NCBI GenBank assembly: GCA_021555075.1
Contig: JAKGBX010000001.1
Span: 186,001-250,000, forward strand
From: Rhodobacteraceae bacterium LMO-JJ12
Lineage (GTDB): Bacteria; Pseudomonadota; Alphaproteobacteria; Rhodobacterales; Rhodobacteraceae
Length of the DNA stretch: 64,000 nt
Direction: 5' to 3'
Below are positions 54,890 to 63,317 of the stretch, one piece after another. The position numbers and the translations under genes were made by a program. The notes under the pieces were generated by a model that worked only from the letters and a program-made list of their open reading frames with translations, had not been told where the DNA came from and did no database searches. The first letter of the stretch is position 1. The number at the start of each line of letters is the position of its first letter.

Positions 54890-55099
54890 ATGCAATGTAT
54901 CGGCGATGAATGCGCAACGCCGAATGATGCTGCGGTCATGCCGCAGGCGCGCGCGCCGCTGATGCGCTCCGTCGCGCTTGGGGCAATCTGTGCCGGGCTT
55001 GGCTATTTCGCGGCGCAATCGCGCGCCCCGTCGGCCAGCGGCACGCATCCGGCGGTCATTGCGCCGCCCGCCGTTCTGGTGTCGGACATCGCCGACTGA
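54890..55099 (+). CDS. Small single-span membrane protein of unknown function
   Basis: A 69-residue frame starting MQCIGDECATPNDAAVMPQA. One hydrophobic helix is likely at about 28-44 (SVALGAICAGLGYFAA), followed by a short Ala/Pro-rich tail. The strong GGAGGG site 5 bases before the ATG at 54890 supports real translation. No family is recognised. The frame on the other strand (54839-55048) is Arg-rich and has no ribosome site. Confidence 0.5.
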   Translation: MQCIGDECATPNDAAVMPQARAPLMRSVALGAICAGLGYFAAQSRAPSASGTHPAVIAPPAVLVSDIAD

Positions 55100-55264
55100 T
55101 GCGGCACTTCTGCGGCAAAGTTCCTTTCAACCCGTGACCATCCCGCGCGGTGGATTAACCTAACAAAGGGTTAATCCGCATCCGCGCGCACGGCAGCCGG
55201 GAGTCAGCCAGCGGGCAGCCGGGAGTCACCCCCCGGATTTCGTGCTTTTCGCCCCGTTGACCTT

Positions 55265-56056
55265 TCAAGAGTTTGCGCCTTTATACATCGCCTGAAGCTT
55301 CGCCATGCCGCTGATCCAGCGGTCATAGTCGCTGACCTTGTTGTGCATGTATTTCGCGACCAGTTTGTGGGGCAGGACAAGGAACGTCTCATCGCGGATC
55401 GCTTGCAGAGTTTCCTCTGCAACCTCTTGAGTCGAAAGGATTCCATCCGCCGTGGCCGGGTTCTCGCCGGTGCCGCGCACCATCTCGGTATCCACCCCCT
55501 GCGGGCAGAGCACAGTCACGCGGATGTTGTCATCCTTATGGCCGAATGCCAACGCCTCGGCAAAGCCCACGGCGGCATGTTTGGTCACGCCGTAAGTCGC
55601 TGATCCTACTTGATTTAATAGCCCTGCGGCACTGGCGGTATGCATGAAATACCCGCCCCCCCGCGCCTTCATTTTCGGCACCAGATGCCGCGCGGCATGG
55701 ACATGCGCCATCACGTTTACCGTCCAGGCCCTGTTCCATTCATCAGTGCTGGCGAAGGCTATGTTTTCAAACGACAAATCCTGCCCGTTCAGAATTCCGG
55801 CATTGGAGCAGAACAGGTCGATTGGCCCGATTTCGGTTTCGATCTTGTCAATCATCGCCTCGATCTGTGCCTGGTCCGACACATCGCATTGCATTGCCGT
55901 GCCGTTAGTAATTTTCGCTGTCTCTTCAATACCTTCGCGCTTGAGATCCACGGCAACGACATGCTTCGCTCCGGCCTTGTGCAGCGCCTCGCAGAGGGCG
56001 CGCCCGATGCCCTGCGCAGCGCCTGTCACCACTGCAATTTTACCTTCAATTTCCAT
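55265..56056 (-). CDS. Short-chain dehydrogenase/reductase
   Basis: A 263-residue classical SDR with the NAD(P)-binding GAAQGIGRAL motif, the NAG motif in CSNAGILNG, the catalytic Ser in HTASAAGLL and the YGVTK pair. The Asp in AVDLKREG after the second strand suggests NAD rather than NADP. The substrate is unknown. It follows the polyamine-type ABC transporter operon on the same strand, but a strong terminator (56080-56117) separates them. Confidence 0.88.
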   Translation of the reverse strand: MEIEGKIAVVTGAAQGIGRALCEALHKAGAKHVVAVDLKREGIEETAKITNGTAMQCDVSDQAQIEAMIDKIETEIGPIDLFCSNAGILNGQDLSFENIAFASTDEWNRAWTVNVMAHVHAARHLVPKMKARGGGYFMHTASAAGLLNQVGSATYGVTKHAAVGFAEALAFGHKDDNIRVTVLCPQGVDTEMVRGTGENPATADGILSTQEVAEETLQAIRDETFLVLPHKLVAKYMHNKVSDYDRWISGMAKLQAMYKGANS

Positions 56057-56079
56057 GTCTTACCTCCCTCGTGCCCAAA

Positions 56080-56117
56080 CAAAAAAACGCTCCGCCTCTG
56101 AATAAAAGGCGAAGCGT
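56080..56117 (-). terminator. Rho-independent terminator of the polyamine-type ABC operon
   Basis: An 11-bp stem with one mismatch (ACGCTCCGCCT at 56087-56097, AGGCGAAGCGT at 56107-56117) and a 9-nt loop runs into TTTTTTTG on the minus strand. It lies 29 bases after the last permease gene and just upstream of the SDR start. Confidence 0.85.
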
Positions 56118-56145
56118 CTGAAACGATCAAGCGTTCCGCTGCGTC

Positions 56146-57030
56146 CTAGGTCGGTCTGATGCCGCGTAACCGTTCCGAGCGACGGCGCAACAACTCCACC
56201 GTGGTCAACAGGCAGATCGAAATCACCACAAGGAGCGTCGCCACGGCAAGAATGGTCGGCGAGATTTGCTCGCGAAGGCCGATAAACATCTGCCACGGAA
56301 GGGTTTTTTGGCTGGCCGAGCCCACAAAGAGCACCACAACCACCTCGTCGAAAGATGTGATGAATGCGAACAAACCGCCCGAAATTACGCCGGGCAGGAT
56401 GAGCGGCAGTTGAATCTTGAAGAAGATCGTTACCGGGTTCGCCCCCATATTCGCGCCCGCCCGCGTCAGCGATTGATCGAACCCTACAAGCGTCGCCGTA
56501 ACTGTGATGATCACAAACGGAATTCCCAACACGGCATGCGCCAGTATCACCTTGAAATAACCGACAAAATTCTTGTCCAGACCCAAGGTGCTCTCCATCC
56601 AGTTGCCGATGGAGGAGTAGAAAAAGAACATACCCGTTGCCGAAATAATCAGCGGAACGATCATCGGCGAAATAAGAATTGCCATGATCGTGCGCCGAAA
56701 CGGCACGTGGCTCTGGCTCAGCCCAATCGCCGCCAGCGTACCCAGCGAAACCGAAATGATGGTCGCGAACGGCGCGATGATCAGCGAGTTCTTGAAGCTA
56801 CGTTGCCACTCGTTGTTGGTAAAGAAGTCCTGGTAGTGTTTCAGTGAGTAGCCATCAGGATCGAGCCGAAGCATTTCAGGCGTGAAGGTGAAGAAGTTCT
56901 CGGCGTTGAAGCTAAGCGGGATCACCACCAGAATCGGCGTGATCAAGAAGATGAAGATCAGCGCACAGATGACCCGGAAACTGTAGTACCAGACCCGCTG
57001 GCCCAAGGTGGCGTAGATTGGCAAGCTCAT
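56146..57030 (-). CDS. ABC transporter permease, PotC-like
   Basis: A 294-residue inner-membrane protein with about six helices and the permease EAA loop near residue 195 (TRAGANMGANPVTIFFKIQL). It pairs with 57037-58320 as the second permease of a spermidine/putrescine-type importer. It begins 6 bases after the first permease ends. The substrate may be a polyamine or related amine, judging from the operon. Confidence 0.9.
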   Translation of the reverse strand: MSLPIYATLGQRVWYYSFRVICALIFIFLITPILVVIPLSFNAENFFTFTPEMLRLDPDGYSLKHYQDFFTNNEWQRSFKNSLIIAPFATIISVSLGTLAAIGLSQSHVPFRRTIMAILISPMIVPLIISATGMFFFYSSIGNWMESTLGLDKNFVGYFKVILAHAVLGIPFVIITVTATLVGFDQSLTRAGANMGANPVTIFFKIQLPLILPGVISGGLFAFITSFDEVVVVLFVGSASQKTLPWQMFIGLREQISPTILAVATLLVVISICLLTTVELLRRRSERLRGIRPT

Positions 57031-57036
57031 GTCTCG

Positions 57037-58320
57037 TTACCCCAGTTTCACGTTATCAATGCCGACGATCCGGTCATAACACCAGTAAAGGCCAAGAACG
57101 ACGATAAGAAGAATAGTGCCCAATGCCGCCGCCAGACCCCAGTTAAGCGAGCTGGAGATGTGATAGGCGATCCGGTTTGAGATGAAGACACCCTTGGTGC
57201 CGCCGACGATCTCGGGCGTGATGTAATAGCCGATTGAGAGAATAAAGACGAGAATGCTTCCCGCGCCGATCCCCGGAACGGTTTGGGGGAAATAGACCCG
57301 CCAGAACGCGGTCCAATCCGTCGCTCCAAGCGATTTTGCCGCCCGAAGATATGTCGGTGGAATGGTCTGCATGACCGAATACATCGGCAGGATCATGAAC
57401 GGCAAAAGAATGTGGGTCATCGCGACAATCGTGCCGAACTGGTTGTTGATCATCACCAGCCTGTTTTCATCGGCCACAAGGCCAATCCAGACCAGCACAT
57501 CGTTGATCACGCCCTGTTGCTGCAACATGACCTTCCAGGCCGAGGTTCTGACCAGCAGGGACGTCCAGAAGGGCAATAGCACAAGGATCAGCAGGAGGTT
57601 CGAAGTTCGCGTTGGCAAGTTTGCAAGCAGCCATGCCACGGGATAGGCGAGGAGGATACAAGAAAAGGTAATCAGCAGAGACATCCAGAGCGTTCGTCCG
57701 AACAGCGTCAGCAAAATCTGTTTGCTTTCTGGTTGCCATGCCGCCCCTTCAGGCGTTTTCTGCATATCAACGGCATTGAGGAAATAGCCGCTTGTGGTGC
57801 GCCCTGAATGCGTTTTGATCGTGGCCCAGGTTTCGACCTCACCCCAGTTCTTGTCGATGTCTATCAGCGCTTCCTTGAACGGGCCGTCTGTCTCAATGTT
57901 CAGCTTTTCGATCTGTCGCCCCGACCTGCGAAACAGGGAGGACATGCCGGTTTTTTCATAGTTTAGCCGCGAGCCAAGCCGGGTGTGGTTCTTGGCTTCG
58001 ACAGCAATCAACATGTCGCGTATAAAGGCTTCATAAACAGTTTCTGATGGCAATTCGTCACTCGTAGCGTCCCAGCTCTTTAATTCTGCTACGGTCAGAG
58101 GAAGCGTGTCAGCGACAATATCATTTTCTACCGAGCGATAGAGCATCTGCCCGATTGGTGTGACAAAGCTGATGAGCACAAAGGCCAACAACGGCGCGAT
58201 CAGCAAAAGCGCCCGCGTCTTTTGCATCCTTAGCGAACGGGCAAGGCTGCGTTTGAGAGGCGTGCCGTCGGCTGCAAGCACCGGACCGCTGGCTGTGGTT
58301 GGATCAGTCGTGTCGCTCAT
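57037..58320 (-). CDS. ABC transporter permease, PotB-like with a large periplasmic insert
   Basis: A 427-residue permease, well above the usual 280-310. After the first helix (LLLIAPLLAFVLISFVTPIG, about 38-57) there is a hydrophilic stretch of about 140 residues before the next helix (LWMSLLITFSCILLAYPVAW). The EAA loop is near residue 335 (PPTYLRAAKSLGATDWTAF). The insert is probably periplasmic and could contact the binding protein. It is followed directly by the PotC-like gene. Confidence 0.88.
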   Translation of the reverse strand: MSDTTDPTTASGPVLAADGTPLKRSLARSLRMQKTRALLLIAPLLAFVLISFVTPIGQMLYRSVENDIVADTLPLTVAELKSWDATSDELPSETVYEAFIRDMLIAVEAKNHTRLGSRLNYEKTGMSSLFRRSGRQIEKLNIETDGPFKEALIDIDKNWGEVETWATIKTHSGRTTSGYFLNAVDMQKTPEGAAWQPESKQILLTLFGRTLWMSLLITFSCILLAYPVAWLLANLPTRTSNLLLILVLLPFWTSLLVRTSAWKVMLQQQGVINDVLVWIGLVADENRLVMINNQFGTIVAMTHILLPFMILPMYSVMQTIPPTYLRAAKSLGATDWTAFWRVYFPQTVPGIGAGSILVFILSIGYYITPEIVGGTKGVFISNRIAYHISSSLNWGLAAALGTILLIVVLGLYWCYDRIVGIDNVKLG

Positions 58321-58383
58321 GTCAATCCTGTCGGTCTTGTTTGGGAGCCACTCTGGCCGTGCTGGCCCGGGTTCCTCAGAAAC

Positions 58384-58410
58384 GGCAGGGGCAACCGTGT
58401 CGCCCCTGCC
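58384..58410 (-). other. Intra-operon hairpin downstream of the binding-protein gene
   Basis: A perfect 9-bp stem (GGCAGGGGC at 58384-58392, GCCCCTGCC at 58402-58410) with a 9-nt loop lies between the binding-protein stop and the PotB-like start. No T run follows. Such hairpins often protect the upstream message, giving more binding protein than permease. Confidence 0.6.
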
Positions 58411-58426
58411 AATGGTCTAGCCGTGA

Positions 58427-59536
58427 TTATTTGGCCAACCAGGCTTGGAACTTGGCGTCGATATCATCACGATAGTCAGCCCAGAACTCGTAGTTATAGA
58501 GGAACGTGTTCTTGGCATTGTTCGGATCTGTCGGCATGTGTGGCGCCATTTCGATACCGAGATCAATGTGCTTGCCAACAAGCGGTGCCGAAGACTTGCG
58601 TGCCGGACCATACGAGATGTATTTCGCTTGATCTGCCAGACGCTGCGTATCGGTCGAGATGCGGACAAAATCCTTCACCCGCGCCAGACGCTCGTCGCTG
58701 AGGCCGGCCGGGATAATCCAGCCATCCAGATCAAAGACCTGCGCATCCCAGAGCATTGCAACCGGTTGCTTTTGCTCTTCAATCACGCTGAACAAACGAC
58801 CGTTATAGGTCGAACCCATGACAATCTCGCCATCGGCGAGAAGTTGCGGAGTGTCGGCGCCGGCCGACCACCAGACAACGCTGTCCTTGATGGTGTCGAG
58901 CTTGGCCAGTGCCTTGTCCTGACCTTCTGGGGTGCTCAGAACATCATAGACTTCGTCTTTCGACACGCCGTCACACAGAAGCGCCCATTCCATGTTGTTG
59001 ATCGGGCGTTTCTCCAGGCTGCGTTTGCCGGGATAGGCCTCGAGGTCGAACACATCGCAGATATCATCGGGAGGTGTGTCGCCGACGAGGTCAGTGCGGT
59101 AGCCGAAAGTTGTCGAATACACGATCTGAGGGATGAAGCAATCGGACACAAGCAGATCGCCGAAATCCTCGGATGCGGGCGTTCCGTCATCACCGGGTGC
59201 GAGAAGCTCGTCCGCCTCAAATTCCATCGCGAGGCCTTCGTCGCACAGACGAATGGCGTCAGCAGCCACAACATCCACCAGATCCCAAGTGATGTTGCCA
59301 GCTTCGTTTTGAGCGCGCAGCTTGGCAACGGCCTCGTTGCTGCTCTCATCCCAATTGATCGTCACGCCTGCGTTGTTTTCCATATAAGGAACGGCATAGG
59401 CGTTGACTTGGGATTTTTGGTAAGCGCCGCCCCAAGAAACGATCGTCATGTCGCTGGCCATTTCGCCGTCTGCTTGGGCCATGCCAGCCGCAACCAGGAT
59501 AGCCATGGTTGACGCTAGTGTTCTCTTCAGTGTCAT
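58427..59536 (-). CDS. ABC transporter substrate-binding protein, PotD-like
   Basis: A 369-residue periplasmic protein with a signal peptide (LASTMAILVAAGMAQA) and the family-1/PotD pattern (SDMTIVSWGGAYQKSQVNAY, then NITWDLVDVVAADAIRLCDE). It lies between the ATPase and permease genes. Substrate-pocket residues cannot be assigned by eye; polyamines or another small amine are likely from context. The second binding protein at 63318 is of the PotF type, so this locus has two unrelated-looking receptors. Confidence 0.9.
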   Translation of the reverse strand: MTLKRTLASTMAILVAAGMAQADGEMASDMTIVSWGGAYQKSQVNAYAVPYMENNAGVTINWDESSNEAVAKLRAQNEAGNITWDLVDVVAADAIRLCDEGLAMEFEADELLAPGDDGTPASEDFGDLLVSDCFIPQIVYSTTFGYRTDLVGDTPPDDICDVFDLEAYPGKRSLEKRPINNMEWALLCDGVSKDEVYDVLSTPEGQDKALAKLDTIKDSVVWWSAGADTPQLLADGEIVMGSTYNGRLFSVIEEQKQPVAMLWDAQVFDLDGWIIPAGLSDERLARVKDFVRISTDTQRLADQAKYISYGPARKSSAPLVGKHIDLGIEMAPHMPTDPNNAKNTFLYNYEFWADYRDDIDAKFQAWLAK

Positions 59537-59572
59537 TTAGTAAACTCCCTAGGTGTGCCCGAGTTTGGTCAC

Positions 59573-59606
59573 GAGACCCCTGCCACGGGCAGAGCGTCAG
59601 GGTCTC
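59573..59606. other. Hairpin in the gap between ATPase and binding-protein genes
   Basis: GAGACCCCTG (59573-59582) pairs with CAGGGTCTC (59598-59606) with one bulged C, and TGCC/GGCA forms an inner stem. On the plus strand a TTTT run follows; on the minus strand, the sense strand of the operon, there is none. It may shape transcript processing just before the binding-protein start. Confidence 0.4.
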
Positions 59607-59657
59607 TTTTGGCATCGCTCCCATCGGGGATGCGAAGTTCAAGGCTCCTCAAATTGT

Positions 59658-60758
59658 CTATGCGTCGAGCGCTCGACAATCCTGAGGCAGCCAGCCAATT
59701 TCGATTTGTTGGCCCGGCTTCAGTCGGACCTGATCGGGTGCATTTCGCGTTTTGACAACGAATTCATCATTGCCTGCGACCCGAAGGCGGGTACGGAAGA
59801 TGTCACCCATATAGATAAATTCCAGAACTTCAGCCTTCAGCGTATGAACACCTTCCTGCAAGCGTTCCTTGTTATATTCAACGCGCTCGGGGCGGATGGA
59901 AACGCGGGTGCGCTCGCCTGGTTTGCTCACGTTTATCGGTTTGCAATCAATCAATTCACCATCGTCGAGTTGAACAACGGCGTGATCGCCCTTGATTTCC
60001 TTAACGGTGCCTTCAAGCGTGTTGTTTTCGCCGATGAACTGGGCCACGAAGCTGTTTTTCGGTTCTTCATACAGGGTATCGGGCGGGTCAAGTTGTTGGA
60101 TACGACCATCATCAAACACGGCAACGCGGTCCGACATGGTCAGCGCTTCGGTCTGGTCATGGGTCACATAGACCGTGGTGATGCCCAGATTGTGCGCAAG
60201 GTGTGTAATCTCAAACTGCATTTTCTCGCGCAATTGCTTGTCGAGCGCGCCGAGCGGTTCGTCCATCAATACAAGCTCGGGCTCAAACACCAAGGCGCGG
60301 GCCAGCGCAACGCGTTGTTGTTGCCCGCCAGATAGCTGAGCAGGGCGGCGCGCTCCGAAATCGCCCATCTCGACCATATCCAGAGCGCGGCGGATCTTGG
60401 CCTCGCGATCGGATTTGCCGATCTTGCGGACTTCCAATGGGAACGAGAGGTTTTCCTCGATCGTCATATGCGGGAATAGCGCGTAATTCTGAAACACCAT
60501 GCCGATGCCACGTTTGTGCGGCGGGATGTTGTTGATCGGTTGCCCGTCCAGCTTGATCTCGCCGTGTGTGGCGGTTTCAAATCCTGCCAGCATCATCAGG
60601 CAGGTCGTCTTGCCCGACCCTGATGGCCCCAACATGGTTAGAAATTCACCTTTCGGCATGGTCAGATTAAGGTCTTTGACGACAAGCGTTTCACCGTCAT
60701 AGCTTTTTTGCACGCGTTCGAACTCTACGAACACGTTCGTATTCTGCGAAGTGGCCAA
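59658..60758 (-). CDS. ABC transporter ATP-binding protein, PotA-like
   Basis: A 366-residue ATPase: Walker A GPSGSGKTT, Q-loop VFQNYALFPH, signature LSGGQQQRVALARAL, Walker B VLMDEPLGAL and switch His VTHDQTEA. The C-terminal 110 residues form a TOBE-type regulatory domain (VSIRPERVEYN, GDIFRTRLRV). It energises the two permeases downstream. It is preceded by a 232-base gap after the aminotransferase, so an internal promoter is possible. Confidence 0.93.
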   Translation of the reverse strand: MATSQNTNVFVEFERVQKSYDGETLVVKDLNLTMPKGEFLTMLGPSGSGKTTCLMMLAGFETATHGEIKLDGQPINNIPPHKRGIGMVFQNYALFPHMTIEENLSFPLEVRKIGKSDREAKIRRALDMVEMGDFGARRPAQLSGGQQQRVALARALVFEPELVLMDEPLGALDKQLREKMQFEITHLAHNLGITTVYVTHDQTEALTMSDRVAVFDDGRIQQLDPPDTLYEEPKNSFVAQFIGENNTLEGTVKEIKGDHAVVQLDDGELIDCKPINVSKPGERTRVSIRPERVEYNKERLQEGVHTLKAEVLEFIYMGDIFRTRLRVAGNDEFVVKTRNAPDQVRLKPGQQIEIGWLPQDCRALDA

Positions 60759-60990
60759 GTTTGGCTCCCTGTCAGTTTCTTGTACGGGCTCATGCCCTTT
60801 TTCTTAGCTCCCAACTAAAACCGCTGTGAGCTTGGGTTGCAACCAGTTTGCGACACTGAAGGGCTAAAACCGACAAAAGAAATGGAATTGAGCGTTGCAA
60901 AGCTATCTTATCAAGCAAATGCAACACCCCGCGAGCGCCGAAATCCTCTGCGAGTTGGAAGGCCCGTCGTGGAATCACCTCTGCAGCGCG

Positions 60991-62388
60991 TCAGTTGGCA
61001 GCCTGCATCATTCCGTCCTTCTTCAGCGATGCGTGACATTCATCCAGCGATTTCAAAGCCCGTTCGATCAACGTGTCGATTTCTGGCTTTGAGATAACCA
61101 GCGGTGGAGAAATTACCATTCTGTCGCCGACGTGGCGCATTACCAGGTTGTTGGCAAAGCATCTTTCCCGACAGACCAACCCGACTGTTCCGGTCTCCGA
61201 GGCAAAAGCAGCCCGGCTTTTCTTGTGCGGTGTCAACGCGATAGAACCCATCATGCCGATGATTCTCGCCTCACCCACCAATGGATGATCCACGAGGCTT
61301 TCCCATTTTTCCTTCAGATATGGCGCCGTGTCTGAGGCAACCTTTTCAATGATGCGTTCTTCTTCAAGAATTCGCAGATTTTCGAGCGCAACCGCAGCGG
61401 CAACGGGGTGACCGGAATAGGTATAGCCGTGGTTGAATTCACAGGCGTTGATAACCTCTGCTACGCTGTCTGACACGATTGAAGCGGCAATTGGCGCATA
61501 GCCCGAGCTCAATCCCTTGGCGACGGTCATGATGTCGGGGCGGATGCCAAGTGTCTGGCTGCCGAACCAACTACCGGTGCGTCCAAACCCACAGATGACT
61601 TCATCGGCAATGAGCAGGATTTCATACTTATCGCAGATACGCTGGATTTCCGGCCAATAGGTTTCGGGCGGGATAATTACTCCGCCAGCCCCTTGAACCG
61701 GCTCCGCAATAAACGCCGCGACCTTGTCTTCGCCCAGATCAAGGATCGCCTCTTCTAGCGCTTGTGCGCGGGCCAGGCCGAACGCATCGGGGGTCATGTC
61801 ACCGCCTTCCGCCCACCAATGCGGTTGGTCGATGTGATGGATGTTGGGTATTGGCAATCCGCCTTGCGCCAACATTGCCGACATCCCGCCGAGTGAAGCG
61901 CCGCCAACAGTTGACCCGTGATAAGCGTTTTTGCGGGAGATAACGATCTGTTTTTCTGGTTTACCCAATTCGGCCCAGTAAGTACGCACCAGTCGAATAT
62001 TGGTATCATTCGCCTCGGACCCGGACCCGCCAAAGAAAACATGGTTCAGATTGCCAGGCGCAAGCTCGGCCAGTTTTTGCGAAAGTGCGATGACCGGCAC
62101 ATGGGTCGTTTGGAAAAACGTGTTGTAATAGGGCAGTTCGCGCATCTGCCGCGCGGCGGCCTCGGCCAGTTCATCCCGGCCATAGCCAATGTTGACGCAC
62201 CAAAGTCCGGCCATGGCATCGAGCATCTCATTGCCGTCGCTATCGGTCAGCATCACACCATTGGCGCGGGTGATGACGCGCACGCCCTTCTTCGTCAGAT
62301 CATTTCCGGTGGTGAACGGGTGCATGTGATGTGCGGCGTCGAGCGCCTGAAGCTCTGCGGTGGGCATGTGATTGGTGATGGTTGCCAT
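60991..62388 (-). CDS. Class III PLP aminotransferase (omega-amine/polyamine type)
   Basis: A 465-residue enzyme. The PLP Lys is in MTVAKGLSSGYAPIAAS, with the HHMHPFTTGNDL start and CDKYEILLIADEVICGFGRTG region typical of omega-aminotransferases such as putrescine/polyamine:pyruvate transaminases. It would move the amino group of an amine onto pyruvate or 2-oxoglutarate. Its place beside a polyamine-type importer and GntR regulator fits amine catabolism. The exact amine is not known from sequence; beta-alanine aminotransferase is an alternative. Confidence 0.9.
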   Translation of the reverse strand: MATITNHMPTAELQALDAAHHMHPFTTGNDLTKKGVRVITRANGVMLTDSDGNEMLDAMAGLWCVNIGYGRDELAEAAARQMRELPYYNTFFQTTHVPVIALSQKLAELAPGNLNHVFFGGSGSEANDTNIRLVRTYWAELGKPEKQIVISRKNAYHGSTVGGASLGGMSAMLAQGGLPIPNIHHIDQPHWWAEGGDMTPDAFGLARAQALEEAILDLGEDKVAAFIAEPVQGAGGVIIPPETYWPEIQRICDKYEILLIADEVICGFGRTGSWFGSQTLGIRPDIMTVAKGLSSGYAPIAASIVSDSVAEVINACEFNHGYTYSGHPVAAAVALENLRILEEERIIEKVASDTAPYLKEKWESLVDHPLVGEARIIGMMGSIALTPHKKSRAAFASETGTVGLVCRERCFANNLVMRHVGDRMVISPPLVISKPEIDTLIERALKSLDECHASLKKDGMMQAAN

Positions 62389-62441
62389 TTTGGGCCTCGC
62401 AACTTGGAATGCATTTCTAAACGGAAGTTACCGCCAGAATA

Positions 62442-62452
62442 TGATCAAATTT
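62442..62452. promoter_or_regulatory. Candidate operator, motif TGATCAAATTT (copy 1)
   Basis: The 11-bp sequence TGATCAAATTT lies in the 96-base gap upstream of the aminotransferase gene and just after the GntR gene. An identical copy occurs at 63267-63277 in the other gap flanking the GntR gene. Both contain the palindromic core TGATCA. Confidence 0.45.
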
Positions 62453-62484
62453 TGGAGTGTCAATCGAATCAGGTAAGCCCGGGG

Positions 62485-63183
62485 TCAAGCGATCAGCGCG
62501 CTGCGCACCTGTTCGATACCCTGGATAACGTCTTTGCGCATCGCCTCGGCGGCGGCTTCGGCATTGCCTGATTGCATCGCCCTCAGAGCTTCTTTGTGTT
62601 GGTCGGGGAGGTTCTGGGTTCCTAACCTGCCGCACACCACCCGCAGGGAGGGGCCAAACCGAAGCCAGAGACCATCAGCCATAGCCCGAAGAATAGGGGC
62701 GTCTGCCATGTCATAGATTTCGGAATGAAAACGATAGTTCAGCTCAAGATATGCACGCACGTCACCTTGCAAGATAGCGATATCGAGTTGGGTATCAATT
62801 TCGACAAGGCGTTTGCGGTCTCGGGCATTGGCGCGTTCGGCCGCGCGCAAGGATAATTGGGGTTCAATTGCCTGACGTGCATAAACTAATTCATCAATAT
62901 TTCCCGCCGACAGTTGCGGAACGCTTACCCGTCTATTGCCCTGAAATTCGAGCGCACCTTCAGCTGTCAGGCGCCGGATTGCTTCGCGTACGGGGGTCAT
63001 CCCAGCGTCCAGCATTTCGACCAGCCCCTGTATGGTTACAGCCTGGCCCGGAGCAAGTTCGCCAAACAGGATTGCCTCACGCAACTTCCGATAAACAGTC
63101 TCATGTGCCGGAGGAGGAGCCGTGGCGCGTTTGTCCGAAACAAGAGACTGATCAGCCGATGCCTGAAATTTGGTCATATGCAT
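62485..63183 (-). CDS. GntR-family (FadR/FCD) transcriptional regulator
   Basis: A 232-residue regulator. The N-terminal winged helix holds YRKLREAILFGELAPGQAVT and the recognition helix MTPVREAIRRLTAEGAL. The C-terminal all-helical FCD ligand domain covers about 85-225 (LVYARQAIEPQLSLRAA, RFHSEIYDMADAPIL), with His residues that often bind a metal. The start ATG 63183 has a short GGAA site; a GTG at 63207 is less likely. It lies between the divergent PotF-like gene and the aminotransferase/transporter genes and probably controls both. Confidence 0.9.
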   Translation of the reverse strand: MHMTKFQASADQSLVSDKRATAPPPAHETVYRKLREAILFGELAPGQAVTIQGLVEMLDAGMTPVREAIRRLTAEGALEFQGNRRVSVPQLSAGNIDELVYARQAIEPQLSLRAAERANARDRKRLVEIDTQLDIAILQGDVRAYLELNYRFHSEIYDMADAPILRAMADGLWLRFGPSLRVVCGRLGTQNLPDQHKEALRAMQSGNAEAAAEAMRKDVIQGIEQVRSALIA

Positions 63184-63266
63184 AGTTCCGACTGCACGGT
63201 TTTTCACTTTGTGGCAAGCTTACAGCCGGGTGATTTAAAATGCCATGTTGCATTCGCTGAAAAAAT

Positions 63267-63277
63267 TGATCAAATTT
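63267..63277. promoter_or_regulatory. Candidate operator, motif TGATCAAATTT (copy 2)
   Basis: Identical 11-mer to 62442-62452, here within AATTGATCAAATTT and holding the 8-bp palindrome TTGATCAA. It lies in the 134-base divergent gap between the GntR gene and the PotF-like gene, about 40 bases before the latter's ATG, a place suited to repression of both. Confidence 0.5.
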
Positions 63278-63317
63278 CTACGTAAGAGGCAATCGACCTC
63301 ATGATAGGGAGACTACT

